Assembly (NCBI GenBank): GCA_021804315.1
Contig: JAJZHX010000019.1
Coordinates: forward strand, 1 to 8,364
Source of the DNA: a bacterium
GTDB taxonomy: Bacteria; Patescibacteriota; Saccharimonadia; Saccharimonadales; UBA4665
Direction of reading: 5' to 3'
DNA: 8,364 bases
Of the stretch, positions 1 to 8,364 are shown piece after piece (the first letter of the stretch is position 1; every line of letters starts with the position of its first letter). A program made the position numbers and the translations under genes. Below the pieces are notes generated by a model. That model saw only the letters and a list, made by a program, of their open reading frames with translations. It was not told the DNA's origin and searched no databases.

Positions 1-105
<105 letters not shown>

Positions 106-135
106 AAAATGAACTGACGTTGATTTGCACTATCT

Positions 136-160
136 AATTTTTAAAGATCTTTAAATAGCA
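136..160 (-). promoter_or_regulatory. boxA-like rRNA antitermination element
   Basis: Two overlapping minus-strand matches to the rrn boxA consensus (TGCTCTTTAACAATT) lie in the leader, 50-75 nt before 16S. GATCTTTAAAAATT (149-136) matches 12 of 14 positions of GCTCTTTAACAATT. TGCTATTTAAAGAT (160-147) matches 11 of 14 positions of TGCTCTTTAACAAT. In other bacteria, boxA RNA binds NusB-NusE and lets polymerase pass terminators in rRNA operons. The location between promoter and 16S is right. Function is inferred from family knowledge, and AT-rich sequence raises the risk of a chance match. Confidence 0.55.
140..155. repeat. Perfect 16-nt palindrome in rRNA leader
   Basis: TTTAAAGATCTTTAAA reads identically on both strands and is centred between 147 and 148. 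It lies inside the boxA-like element and is the reason that element can be read in two overlapping registers. As RNA it would fold only with a small loop, giving at most about 6 AT-rich pairs. As DNA it could be a binding site for a dimeric protein. The symmetry is seen directly; no binding protein can be named. Confidence 0.6.
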
Positions 161-208
161 AAACTGCAAAGACACTTTAACAAAGGCTCCGATTAAGCTA
201 TTCATACT

Positions 209-237
209 ATCTTAACTGAAAGATACTTTTCGGTCAA
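209..237 (-). promoter_or_regulatory. rRNA promoter, proximal (P2)
   Basis: The minus strand shows a -35 box TTGACC (237-232, 5 of 6 to TTGACA), a 17-nt spacer, and a -10 box TAAGAT (214-209, 4 of 6 to TATAAT). Transcription would start near 202, giving a leader of about 119 nt that contains the boxA-like element. Position, strand and spacing all suit the main promoter of the 16S operon. The bases just after the -10 box are not GC-rich, so the classical stringent-control discriminator is not evident. Confidence 0.7.
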
Positions 238-280
238 GATATAAATAGTTGATAAATGTAGTATTTATAACTACTAATTA

Positions 281-308
281 ATTATGTCTAGCCTATTACG
301 AAAGCCAA
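281..308 (-). promoter_or_regulatory. Candidate upstream rRNA promoter (P1)
   Basis: The minus strand shows TTGGCT (308-303, 4 of 6 to TTGACA), a 16-nt spacer and CATAAT (286-281, 5 of 6 to TATAAT), starting only 24 nt after the gyrA stop codon. An overlapping alternative uses TAGACA (291-286) with TATAAA (270-265) at a 15-nt spacing. Tandem promoters are common for rRNA operons, so a P1/P2 pair is plausible, but this AT-rich spacer produces promoter-like matches easily. Confidence 0.4.
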
Positions 309-332
309 TGAGTATTAATGTTAATTTAAAAT

Positions 333-2837
333 TTAGTTTTCTGGTTCATCTGTATTTATGTCTAATAAGGCAAGAGACACTACTTCGTCACCTTCATTAA
401 GGCGCATAATCCTAACTCCTTGGGTAGCTCTACCTATAGAAGGTATGTTATTTATTCCTAAACGAATTGTCTGCCCTTGTTGACTAATCAGGATTATCTC
501 CTGATCGTCACTAACTAAAGTCTTTACGCCTACTAATTCGCCGGTTTTATCATTAACCACAGCTGATCTTATGCCGACACCTCCACGAGCATGAGGTGTA
601 AACTGTGCAACCTTAGTTTTCTTACCGTAGCCGTATTTACTAATAACAAATATTGAGGAATCTTTTTCGACTATATCCATGCCAATGACTTTATCTCCTG
701 AACGCAATCTAATACCTCTTACGCCACGGCTAGCTCTACCTAGAGGCCTGGCATCTCTTTCATGAAAACGAATTGCTTGACCTTGAGCTGTAGATATTAA
801 AACTTCATTATCTCCATTAGTCATTCGTATCCATTTAAGTTCATCTCCCGTATCTAGATTAATAGCAATTAAACCACTACTCCTAACGTTCTGATATTGC
901 TCAAAAGGAGTCTTTTTAACCACTCCTCTTACTGTACACATAATCAGATTAGCCGCCGAATCAGTTTTACTAATATTTATAACACTACTGACATTTTCTT
1001 CAGGTTGCAATTGCAATAGATTAACAAGAGCAATGCCTTTGGCATTTAAGCCTACAGCGGGGACTTCATAAGTTTTCATTCTAAAAACCCGTCCTTTATT
1101 AGTGAAAAATAGTAGAAAATCATGAGTAGAAGCATTGACCATATGTTCAATAACATCTTCTTCTCTTGTAGTCATGCCCCGGCGACCTTTTCCGCCTCTA
1201 CCTTGTTTTTTGTATTCAACTAAAGGACTACGTTTTATGTAATTTGCTGCTGTTAATGTTACAGCGACTTGTTCATCGGCTATCAGATCTTCATCGCTCA
1301 TCTTACCTAAGGCAGAAGCAACTACCTTAGTCTTCCTATCGTCACCATATTGTTGTTTTAATTCTAACAATTCATCTTCAATTATCTTTAATATTTTCTT
1401 TTCATCAGCTAAAATACCCTCTAATTTTTCAATTAGTTTTACTAACTCACTAAGTTCATCTTCGATTTTCTTTCGTTCCAATCCAGCGAGCGTTCTTAAT
1501 TGCATTGCTAAAATAGCTTTTGCTTGAATATCGGTTAATTTAAACCTCTTAATAAGATTATCGGCTGCCTCATCAGTAGTTTGACTTGCCCTAATGATGT
1601 TTATGACTTCGTCGATATTATCTAAAGCTATTTTAAGTCCTTCAAGTATATGCGCTCTTTCTCTAGCCTTTTTTAACTCAAATTCGGTACGACGACGGAC
1701 AACAACTTGTCTGTGTTTAATATGCTCATTAATAATGTCTTGTAGTCCTAGTACTCTCGGTTGAATGCCATCAACTAAAGCCATCATATTAAAATGAAAG
1801 GTAGTTTGTAGTGGAGTTAGTTTATAAAGTTGATTAAGTAATTTCTTCGGGTAAGCATCTTTTTTAAGATCTATAACAATTCTGACTACACCTCTTGCTG
1901 TTTCGTCTCTAAGATCACTGATACCATTTAATTTCTTATCTCGAACAAGCTCAGCAATTTTTAAAACTAAATTTTCTTTATTAAGACCATAAGGAATTTC
2001 ACTTATAATTATTTGGTTTCTGCCTTTTGTGTTTTCAACAACTTCTGCTATACCTCTATTGACAACTCCGCCTCTTCCGGTGGCATAAGCAGTTCTAATA
2101 GCTTCTTTGTCGTAAATAATACCACCAGTTGGGAAATCTGGCCCTTTAACAAATTCTAATAAATCATCGAGTGAAGCTTCTGGGTTATTTATAAGATTAA
2201 TTTCCGCGTCAATCAACTCACTAATATTGTGTGGTGGTATATTTGTTGCCATTCCTACAGCAATACCTAGTTGACCATTAAGTAATAAGTTAGGTAGTTT
2301 AGCGGGTAGTACGTTAGGTTCTTGGTGGTTGCCGTCATAGTTATCTCGAAAGTCAACTGTATCTTTATCAATATCAGCAAGTAATTCATCGGCTAATTTA
2401 GCCATTTTAGCCTCTGTGTAACGCATAGCAGCTGGAGGATCGCCATCCATTGAACCAAAGTTACCTTGACCATTAATTAAGGTGTAGCGCATCGCCCACG
2501 GTTGAGCCATACGAACCATAGCATCATAAATTGAAGAATCTCCATGAGGATGGTATTTACCCATAACTGCACCGACAACATTTGCACTCTTACGGTGACG
2601 TGAGCCACTTCTTAGTCCCTCTTCATTCATGCTATACAAAATACGTCTATGTACAGGTTTTAAGCCATCACGAACATCAGGCAAAGCTCTATCAATAATT
2701 ACACTCATTGAATAGCGTAAATAACTATCCTCCATGATATTTTCAACTGTTCGTCGTTCAACTATACGAGAGTGATCGGTTTTAATGATTTCTTCAGCTA
2801 AATCAACTTCGTCGTTTTTTATAGAATTATCGTCCAT
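333..2837 (-). CDS. gyrA: DNA gyrase subunit A
   Basis: Breakage-reunion subunit of DNA gyrase (type IIA topoisomerase), which acts on the chromosome as A2B2 and introduces negative supercoils using ATP. Numbering from the chosen start (834 residues), the winged-helix/tower DNA-cleavage domain occupies roughly 30-500. It contains the catalytic Arg139-Tyr140 in [10 protein letters not shown], and the quinolone pocket [13 protein letters not shown] with Ser101 and Asp105 (E. coli Ser83 and Asp87), both in the susceptible form. A coiled-coil tower region follows near 380-510. The C-terminal beta-pinwheel (about 520-825) begins with the GyrA box QGRGGKG (545-551), which marks gyrase rather than ParC, though the second residue is Gly in place of the usual Arg. 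The blades carry repeated G-x-x-x-R/K motifs. Start: this ATG lies 4 nt after the gyrB stop. An in-frame ATG at 2873 adds 12 residues ([12 protein letters not shown]), overlaps gyrB by 32 nt and looks non-homologous to GyrA N-termini. Neither start has a strong Shine-Dalgarno. It is probably co-transcribed with gyrB. Confidence 0.96.
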   Translation of the reverse strand: MDDNSIKNDEVDLAEEIIKTDHSRIVERRTVENIMEDSYLRYSMSVIIDRALPDVRDGLKPVHRRILYSMNEEGLRSGSRHRKSANVVGAVMGKYHPHGDSSIYDAMVRMAQPWAMRYTLINGQGNFGSMDGDPPAAMRYTEAKMAKLADELLADIDKDTVDFRDNYDGNHQEPNVLPAKLPNLLLNGQLGIAVGMATNIPPHNISELIDAEINLINNPEASLDDLLEFVKGPDFPTGGIIYDKEAIRTAYATGRGGVVNRGIAEVVENTKGRNQIIISEIPYGLNKENLVLKIAELVRDKKLNGISDLRDETARGVVRIVIDLKKDAYPKKLLNQLYKLTPLQTTFHFNMMALVDGIQPRVLGLQDIINEHIKHRQVVVRRRTEFELKKARERAHILEGLKIALDNIDEVINIIRASQTTDEAADNLIKRFKLTDIQAKAILAMQLRTLAGLERKKIEDELSELVKLIEKLEGILADEKKILKIIEDELLELKQQYGDDRKTKVVASALGKMSDEDLIADEQVAVTLTAANYIKRSPLVEYKKQGRGGKGRRGMTTREEDVIEHMVNASTHDFLLFFTNKGRVFRMKTYEVPAVGLNAKGIALVNLLQLQPEENVSSVINISKTDSAANLIMCTVRGVVKKTPFEQYQNVRSSGLIAINLDTGDELKWIRMTNGDNEVLISTAQGQAIRFHERDARPLGRASRGVRGIRLRSGDKVIGMDIVEKDSSIFVISKYGYGKKTKVAQFTPHARGGVGIRSAVVNDKTGELVGVKTLVSDDQEIILISQQGQTIRLGINNIPSIGRATQGVRIMRLNEGDEVVSLALLDINTDEPEN

Positions 2838-2841
2838 ATCT

Positions 2842-4821
<1,980 letters not shown>

Positions 4822-4829
4822 TCAAGAAA

Positions 4830-4836
4830 CCCCTCT
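4830..4836 (-). promoter_or_regulatory. Shine-Dalgarno site of gyrB
   Basis: AGAGGGG on the minus strand, 11 nt before the gyrB ATG, is complementary to the 16S anti-Shine-Dalgarno apart from minor offsets. It is the only clear purine-rich ribosome site in the window. The starts of gyrA, the ATPase and the small hypothetical protein lack one and may depend on translational coupling. Confidence 0.6.
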
Positions 4837-4840
4837 TTGA

Positions 4841-4855
4841 AGTTTAGTTTAGTTT
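4841..4855 (-). repeat. AAACT x3 tandem repeat in gyrB 5' UTR
   Basis: Three exact consecutive copies of AAACT (minus strand) lie between the predicted transcription start and the Shine-Dalgarno of gyrB. They make an unstructured, A-rich 5' UTR. This may simply be a chance microrepeat in AT-rich DNA; an unfolded leader that helps ribosome access is a possible role. Confidence 0.5.
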
Positions 4856-4871
4856 TTTACCACTATATTAC

Positions 4872-4888
4872 TATTATATCTTATAATA
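4872..4888. repeat. Inverted repeat over the gyrB -10 box (possible operator)
   Basis: TATTATA-AGA-TATAATA is a 7-bp exact inverted repeat with a 3-nt centre. Its left arm on the coding strand fills the promoter spacer, and its right arm contains the -10 hexamer. A dimeric repressor bound here would block polymerase. The dyad also creates a TATAAT on the opposite strand (4882-4887). The symmetry is real, but AT-only arms arise easily by chance, so an operator role is speculative. Confidence 0.35.
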
Positions 4889-4901
4889 AGCTATCAAACA
4901 A
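4873..4901 (-). promoter_or_regulatory. Promoter of the gyrB-gyrA operon
   Basis: The minus strand has a perfect -10 box TATAAT (4878-4873), a 17-nt spacer, and a -35 box TTGTTT (4901-4896, 3 of 6 to TTGACA but with the important TTG). The start would be near 4866, leaving a 5' UTR of about 48 nt that includes the Shine-Dalgarno. The nearby TTGATA (4897-4892) does not have a well-spaced -10. Position and spacing support this as the gyrase promoter. Confidence 0.65.
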
Positions 4902-4917
4902 AAAAATAACAATTATT
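4900..4917 (-). terminator. Weak terminator-like hairpin after the ATPase gene
   Basis: The minus strand shows AATAA-TTG-TTATT (4917-4905), a 5-bp all-AT stem with a 3-nt loop, continuing into a run of seven T residues (4906-4900). It lies 55 nt after the ATPase stop and abuts the gyrB -35 box. The T-tract and location suit an intrinsic terminator, but the stem has no GC pairs and would be inefficient, so read-through into gyrB is possible. Confidence 0.25.
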
Positions 4918-4971
4918 AGGTTTAAAATTCTACAAAATATTTCAAGAAGTTAACAATTAACCTATCGATGG

Positions 4972-7941
4972 TTATGTCGATTGCTGGCTGAAAACTCCAT
5001 CATGATCAATAAAAATAGTATCTTCATTATCGGTTTTACTTTTATCTTGTTCTTGTTTTTCATTATCAGTATTCTGATTTGAAGCCTGATTCTTATTAAA
5101 AGCTTGTTTAATTTCTGATGCCACAATATCTACTTCTTTTTTTTCTATTTGCTCGCTAGAAATATTCTGACTTGTTGGCGCAGATGTTTGATGACTAGTA
5201 CTAGCTTGAGTATCTGGGCTAGGGACGTTCGAACTAACTGATTGATTATTAGTTGGTGACATAATTGGGTTAGGACTGGCAGTAATTATAGAATTATTAT
5301 TTATTGGGATATCAGGTTGAAGCCTAGGGGTTTGTCTTTTTTTTGCCAGCCATTCATCCAAAAATGTTCCTGGAGCAGCTGGAATCTTTGGATTTATAGG
5401 TGAATTTGTTAAAGATTGACTAAATGAATTTGGACTAGTTCCAAACGCATTATTATTAGAACTAGCTAACGGATTAGAAAACTGATTTGTACTACTAAGA
5501 TTATTAACTTCTTTGGTTGTCATTCTTTCAGTTATTTCTTGGTCAACCAAATCTCTTGGACGACCATACTTGGCTGATGACAACTGTTTCATAGCCACAG
5601 CTAGGCGTGGGTTTGGATTACCTAGTGGTGGCATAGTTGCCATGCTAAAAGGTGCAGTTGGTACTCCTCCTACCATTGTTCTGACAATTGTATGATGATT
5701 TGGTAGTCTGAGTAAATCTTCTTCATCAAACACCGGTTGGAAATATTTTCCCAGTGACTCTAGATCTCCCTGTCCTATTCTGAAAGTGACTATTGTGCCA
5801 ATATTGCCAAATATTGCATCCCTTATTTCAGGTGTTAGCTGAGTTGTAAACTGATTGGCTACAATAAGGTTTAGATGATATTTCCTAGCCTCTGACATGA
5901 TAGTAGCAAAGCTATCGGTAGAGAAATTCTGAAACTCATCAACGTAAAGACTAAAGTCTACCCGCTCACTCTCTGGAATATTTGACCGGCTCATAGCAGC
6001 CGCTTGAAACTTCATAACAAAGACCATACCTAATAGTTGACTATTTAATTCACCAGTTCTTCCTTTACTCAAATTAACTAACAAAATTTTTTTATTATCC
6101 ATAATATCTCTTAGGTCAAACGAGCTTTTAGTTTGACCAATAATATTTCTCATCATTTCATTACTTAAAAAAGCCCCAAATTTACTGACAAACCAGCTAA
6201 CGACATCGCCAAACTCATTAGACCGCTGAGCGGTTAGCATTTCTTTGGTCCAAAACTCTTTAATGCTTAAGTCGTTAACGTACTGTAACTTTTGCTGTAC
6301 ATACTTTGGATCACGAAATAGTTTTGGAATATCTATAAAAGTACCTCCAGTCGGATCTGCCATAACCGTCAAAGCTGCATTTCTAAATAAGTGTTCATAT
6401 CTTGGACCCATTATTCCTGTTCTCTGTGGATCATACAACTTATACAACATGTTTAAGGCTTCTTGAACTAAGAAGTCTTTTTGATCAGGTGTTGTAAATT
6501 CAAATAGATTTAGCCCCATTGGGAATTCCATCTCTGCAGGACTAAAATAAATTACATCTTCTGTTCTTTCTTTAGGAACCATGGCTAGCAGTTTTTCGAC
6601 AACATCTCCATGAGGATCTACAAAAGCCAAGCCATTACCTTGTAGCATATCTTGCAAAGCTAGATTTTCTAGAAAAGTAGATTTACCAGTACCAGTCTGT
6701 CCAACAACATACATGTGTCTCTGTCGATCAGTTAAACTGAGTCTAATAGCTTTTTTTGCCCCTCTAAATAAATTGTAGCCTAGTAACAATCCTTCTTCGG
6801 GTATGTCTCTTGGGCCATCAACTTGCTTAGAATCTTGTCTAATTAACTGAGAAGTTGGAATGTTTCTTTGGTCTGGAAAATGAAAAAGCGTGGCCAACTC
6901 AACTGAATTAAGTATCATCTTATTGTTGTCTTGAGGGAAAAATCTCATTATATAAGAGGTAACTAATTCTTCTATGTCTTTTGTTAGCGTATATTTAAAG
7001 CCATTTTTACCTGGAGCATCATAAATACTAAAGCTAGCAACGATATTATTGAGAACAGTTAATGCTCGCTGACTAATATTAGACGAAACTACTATTCTTA
7101 TAGCGACTTCAAATCCTGGGTGTCTAGTTTTTTCATCTATAGAATCTATAATCGCTTGCTCTAGATTAGATAAGTCTTTTTTAGCATCACCATCTTTATC
7201 TCCTGCTGGGGGTTTAGTAAAAGCGACTACTATATCTTTAGCTAACCCGCCAAAACCTAGGCCCTTAACACCTTTTCTTTTATGATCAGCTACTAAACTA
7301 GCCTTTTTACGCCAAGACTTATCAGCAGGTCTAATTAAAAATTGTATTCCAGCTCCGTCTTCTTTACTCAAAGAGCCTAGAGCATTCAAAAGCGAAACCA
7401 TTCCGTCTCGTTTTAAGTCTTGGAATGTAGCGATTGGATAGGCAAAATTTTCTTTAAGGGTTAGTTCACCTCCAATAGTCCCACTAATTCGACCAACCGG
7501 GCTAAAAATATTGTGTTCTGATACTTCTTCTACTCTTGCGGTAGGATAGGCACTATTAATAGCCTGTCTGACAACATCAACTAACGTAATTGGAACAGCT
7601 GCATAAACATATACTCTACCCTGCAGTCCTACTATCTCAAAAGAGAAATGTCTTTGCCCGTAAAATTGACTTTTAAACCCTGTCTTAATAGTACTAGCTA
7701 AAATGTCATACATAGCGGTAGCTTGACTGATTGTTTCATCAGTTACGTCTCTAGCGTCTCTGGCACCCAACTCAATATCATCACTTGGCGGTGGCAAATG
7801 TATAATCAGAGGAATCATTTTCAGTCCTCTTTCAAAATTTTTTAGCTCTCGCCTATCTTTTCTAATATATAAAAATAGTGAAGGTATAACTATAAGAGCT
7901 ATAAGCAATATTATTGCTAGAAGAATAATTAACACTATCAT
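4972..7941 (-). CDS. Membrane-anchored VirD4/TraD-like (HerA-FtsK superfamily) ATPase
   Basis: A 989-residue protein probably acting as a membrane-tethered hexameric ATPase that moves DNA or nucleoprotein, by analogy with type IV coupling proteins. Residues 2-25 form one hydrophobic segment followed by RKDRRELK, predicting that the rest is cytoplasmic. Residues 65-380 form a long domain I cannot assign. The ATPase core has Walker A GQTGTGKST (414-422), the VDPHGD motif (441-446) typical of the HerA/VirD4 group, Walker B LYVDEF with Asp668-Glu669 in a TraG/TraD-like DEFQNF setting, a sensor-type Gln697 in VANQF, and TFRIGQGD (719-726). Residues 806-989 are low complexity, rich in Ser/Asn/Gln/Pro/Thr, interrupted by a more ordered patch GTFLDEWLAKKRQTPRL (858-874). 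Coupling proteins usually have two membrane helices and about 600 residues; this has one helix and a larger N-terminal domain. It follows the small hypothetical gene by 7 nt without a clear Shine-Dalgarno, suggesting translational coupling. No relaxase or VirB genes are visible, so conjugation is unproven. The superfamily is confident; the substrate is unknown. Confidence 0.88.
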   Translation of the reverse strand: MIVLIILLAIILLIALIVIPSLFLYIRKDRRELKNFERGLKMIPLIIHLPPPSDDIELGARDARDVTDETISQATAMYDILASTIKTGFKSQFYGQRHFSFEIVGLQGRVYVYAAVPITLVDVVRQAINSAYPTARVEEVSEHNIFSPVGRISGTIGGELTLKENFAYPIATFQDLKRDGMVSLLNALGSLSKEDGAGIQFLIRPADKSWRKKASLVADHKRKGVKGLGFGGLAKDIVVAFTKPPAGDKDGDAKKDLSNLEQAIIDSIDEKTRHPGFEVAIRIVVSSNISQRALTVLNNIVASFSIYDAPGKNGFKYTLTKDIEELVTSYIMRFFPQDNNKMILNSVELATLFHFPDQRNIPTSQLIRQDSKQVDGPRDIPEEGLLLGYNLFRGAKKAIRLSLTDRQRHMYVVGQTGTGKSTFLENLALQDMLQGNGLAFVDPHGDVVEKLLAMVPKERTEDVIYFSPAEMEFPMGLNLFEFTTPDQKDFLVQEALNMLYKLYDPQRTGIMGPRYEHLFRNAALTVMADPTGGTFIDIPKLFRDPKYVQQKLQYVNDLSIKEFWTKEMLTAQRSNEFGDVVSWFVSKFGAFLSNEMMRNIIGQTKSSFDLRDIMDNKKILLVNLSKGRTGELNSQLLGMVFVMKFQAAAMSRSNIPESERVDFSLYVDEFQNFSTDSFATIMSEARKYHLNLIVANQFTTQLTPEIRDAIFGNIGTIVTFRIGQGDLESLGKYFQPVFDEEDLLRLPNHHTIVRTMVGGVPTAPFSMATMPPLGNPNPRLAVAMKQLSSAKYGRPRDLVDQEITERMTTKEVNNLSSTNQFSNPLASSNNNAFGTSPNSFSQSLTNSPINPKIPAAPGTFLDEWLAKKRQTPRLQPDIPINNNSIITASPNPIMSPTNNQSVSSNVPSPDTQASTSHQTSAPTSQNISSEQIEKKEVDIVASEIKQAFNKNQASNQNTDNEKQEQDKSKTDNEDTIFIDHDGVFSQQST

Positions 7942-7948
7942 CGTTATA

Positions 7949-8344
7949 TTAAATACTTGTCTTTAAAACCTTGTTATACCGTTTTTGAAGGTAATCCAAT
8001 TTTAAAAGGTTTAATTCCTCGTTTTGTTTATATGGATCCTCACGTGTTGTACGAACAATAGATTTTACCTTGTTAACCCATTCTTTCTCGATATCGTCTT
8101 TATCGTCAGCCAATAAAGTATTTGTTGAAGTGCTGGTAGGCAGACTTTGTGAAGGTAAGTTGAGTGCATTCGTTTGGTTATTATCCATCGGTAGGGCCGT
8201 GGTTGTAACGGTTTGACCTGAAGCAGTATTTAAGCCATTCGGCTGGGAAACACTGTTTTCATGAGTTAATAGACCAGGATCAACTTCAATCGATCGGCCT
8301 GAATCAACTGAACTCTCTGGTAGAACAGGGGGTGGTAACTCCAT
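7949..8344 (-). CDS. Hypothetical protein paired with the VirD4-like ATPase (start uncertain)
   Basis: I do not recognise a named family. As called, the protein has 131 residues. Residues 1-78 are low complexity (Pro, Ser, Thr, Asn, Gln, Leu) and probably disordered. Residues 79-131 are highly charged and likely helical, with the core DDIEKEWVNKVKSIV (81-95), then DPYKQNEE and LDYLQKRYNK. That charged block resembles the C-termini of small CPR proteins I have seen next to this ATPase, but this was not searched. There is no signal peptide or membrane segment. The stop lies 7 nt before the ATPase start, so the two are very likely co-translated and may work together, for example as an adaptor or substrate-loading factor (inference). 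The ATG at 8344 has no Shine-Dalgarno. The frame stays open upstream to the right edge (8364), so the true protein may be longer and only its C-terminal part may be seen here. Confidence 0.7.
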   Translation of the reverse strand: MELPPPVLPESSVDSGRSIEVDPGLLTHENSVSQPNGLNTASGQTVTTTALPMDNNQTNALNLPSQSLPTSTSTNTLLADDKDDIEKEWVNKVKSIVRTTREDPYKQNEELNLLKLDYLQKRYNKVLKTSI

Positions 8345-8364
8345 GTTTAAATTGCCATTAGAGA

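Noticed and set aside
175..184. CTTTAACAAA on the plus strand, a strong match to the boxA core
   Set aside because: It is on the strand opposite to 16S transcription and outside any plus-strand transcript, so it cannot act as boxA RNA for this operon.
258..274. GTAGT/ACTAC hairpin between gyrA and 16S as a gyrA terminator
   Set aside because: 5-bp stem with a 7-nt loop and no run of T residues after it on the minus strand; it also lies within the candidate promoter region.
4958..4974. TAACC/GGTTA hairpin over the ATPase stop codon
   Set aside because: Only 5 bp with a 7-nt loop, no T-tract follows on the minus strand, and it overlaps the stop codon, so it is not a credible intrinsic terminator.
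5513..5695. 60-codon plus-strand reading frame
   Set aside because: Antisense to the ATPase coding region, short, and without independent coding evidence.
6245..6466. 73-codon plus-strand reading frame
   Set aside because: Antisense to the ATPase motor domain; its composition follows from the opposite-strand codons.
4972..7941. Calling the ATPase a conjugative coupling protein of a mobile element
   Set aside because: No relaxase, VirB-type genes, integrase, repeats or composition shift are visible, and it sits among housekeeping genes; only the superfamily is supported.

Overview
The window looks like chromosomal DNA from a low-GC bacterium of the Candidate Phyla Radiation, most likely Candidatus Saccharibacteria (TM7) or a close relative. 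This rests on the style of the 16S 5' end, and on a large membrane-anchored VirD4/TraD-like ATPase preceded by a small protein ending in a charged helical segment. That pair is familiar to me from CPR genomes but was not searched here. The taxon is an inference. Every feature I can support is on the minus strand, so transcription runs from the right edge to the left. All four protein genes end in TAA, and the reading frames need no recoded TGA, which argues against the code-25 lineages (Gracilibacteria, Absconditabacteria).

Layout in transcription order. (1) 8344-7949: a small hypothetical protein with a disordered N-terminal half and a charged helical C-terminus. Its frame stays open to the right edge. 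(2) 7941-4972, only 7 nt downstream: a 989-residue ATPase of the HerA/FtsK-VirD4 superfamily with one N-terminal membrane segment and a roughly 180-residue low-complexity tail. (3) 4971-4819: a 153-nt gap with a weak AT-rich terminator-like hairpin, a good sigma70-type promoter with a dyad over its -10 box, a short tandem repeat and a Shine-Dalgarno sequence. (4) gyrB, then gyrA, with 4 nt between them if the favoured gyrA start is right. (5) 332-84: a 249-nt gap that acts as the rRNA leader. It has two candidate promoters, a boxA-like antitermination element embedded in a perfect 16-nt palindrome, and a hairpin followed by seven T residues just before the 16S 5' end. (6) 83-1: the first ~83 nt of 16S rRNA, cut by the left edge.

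The two gyrase subunits are probably co-transcribed and form the A2B2 enzyme that introduces negative supercoils. Their position directly upstream of, and co-oriented with, 16S rRNA, with no convincing terminator between, suggests possible read-through or supercoiling coupling. The ATPase and its small partner form a separate tight pair. They are the least understood part of the window and the best candidate for an undescribed membrane DNA- or protein-translocating machine. No relaxase, VirB-type channel gene, insertion sequence, tRNA or CRISPR array is visible.
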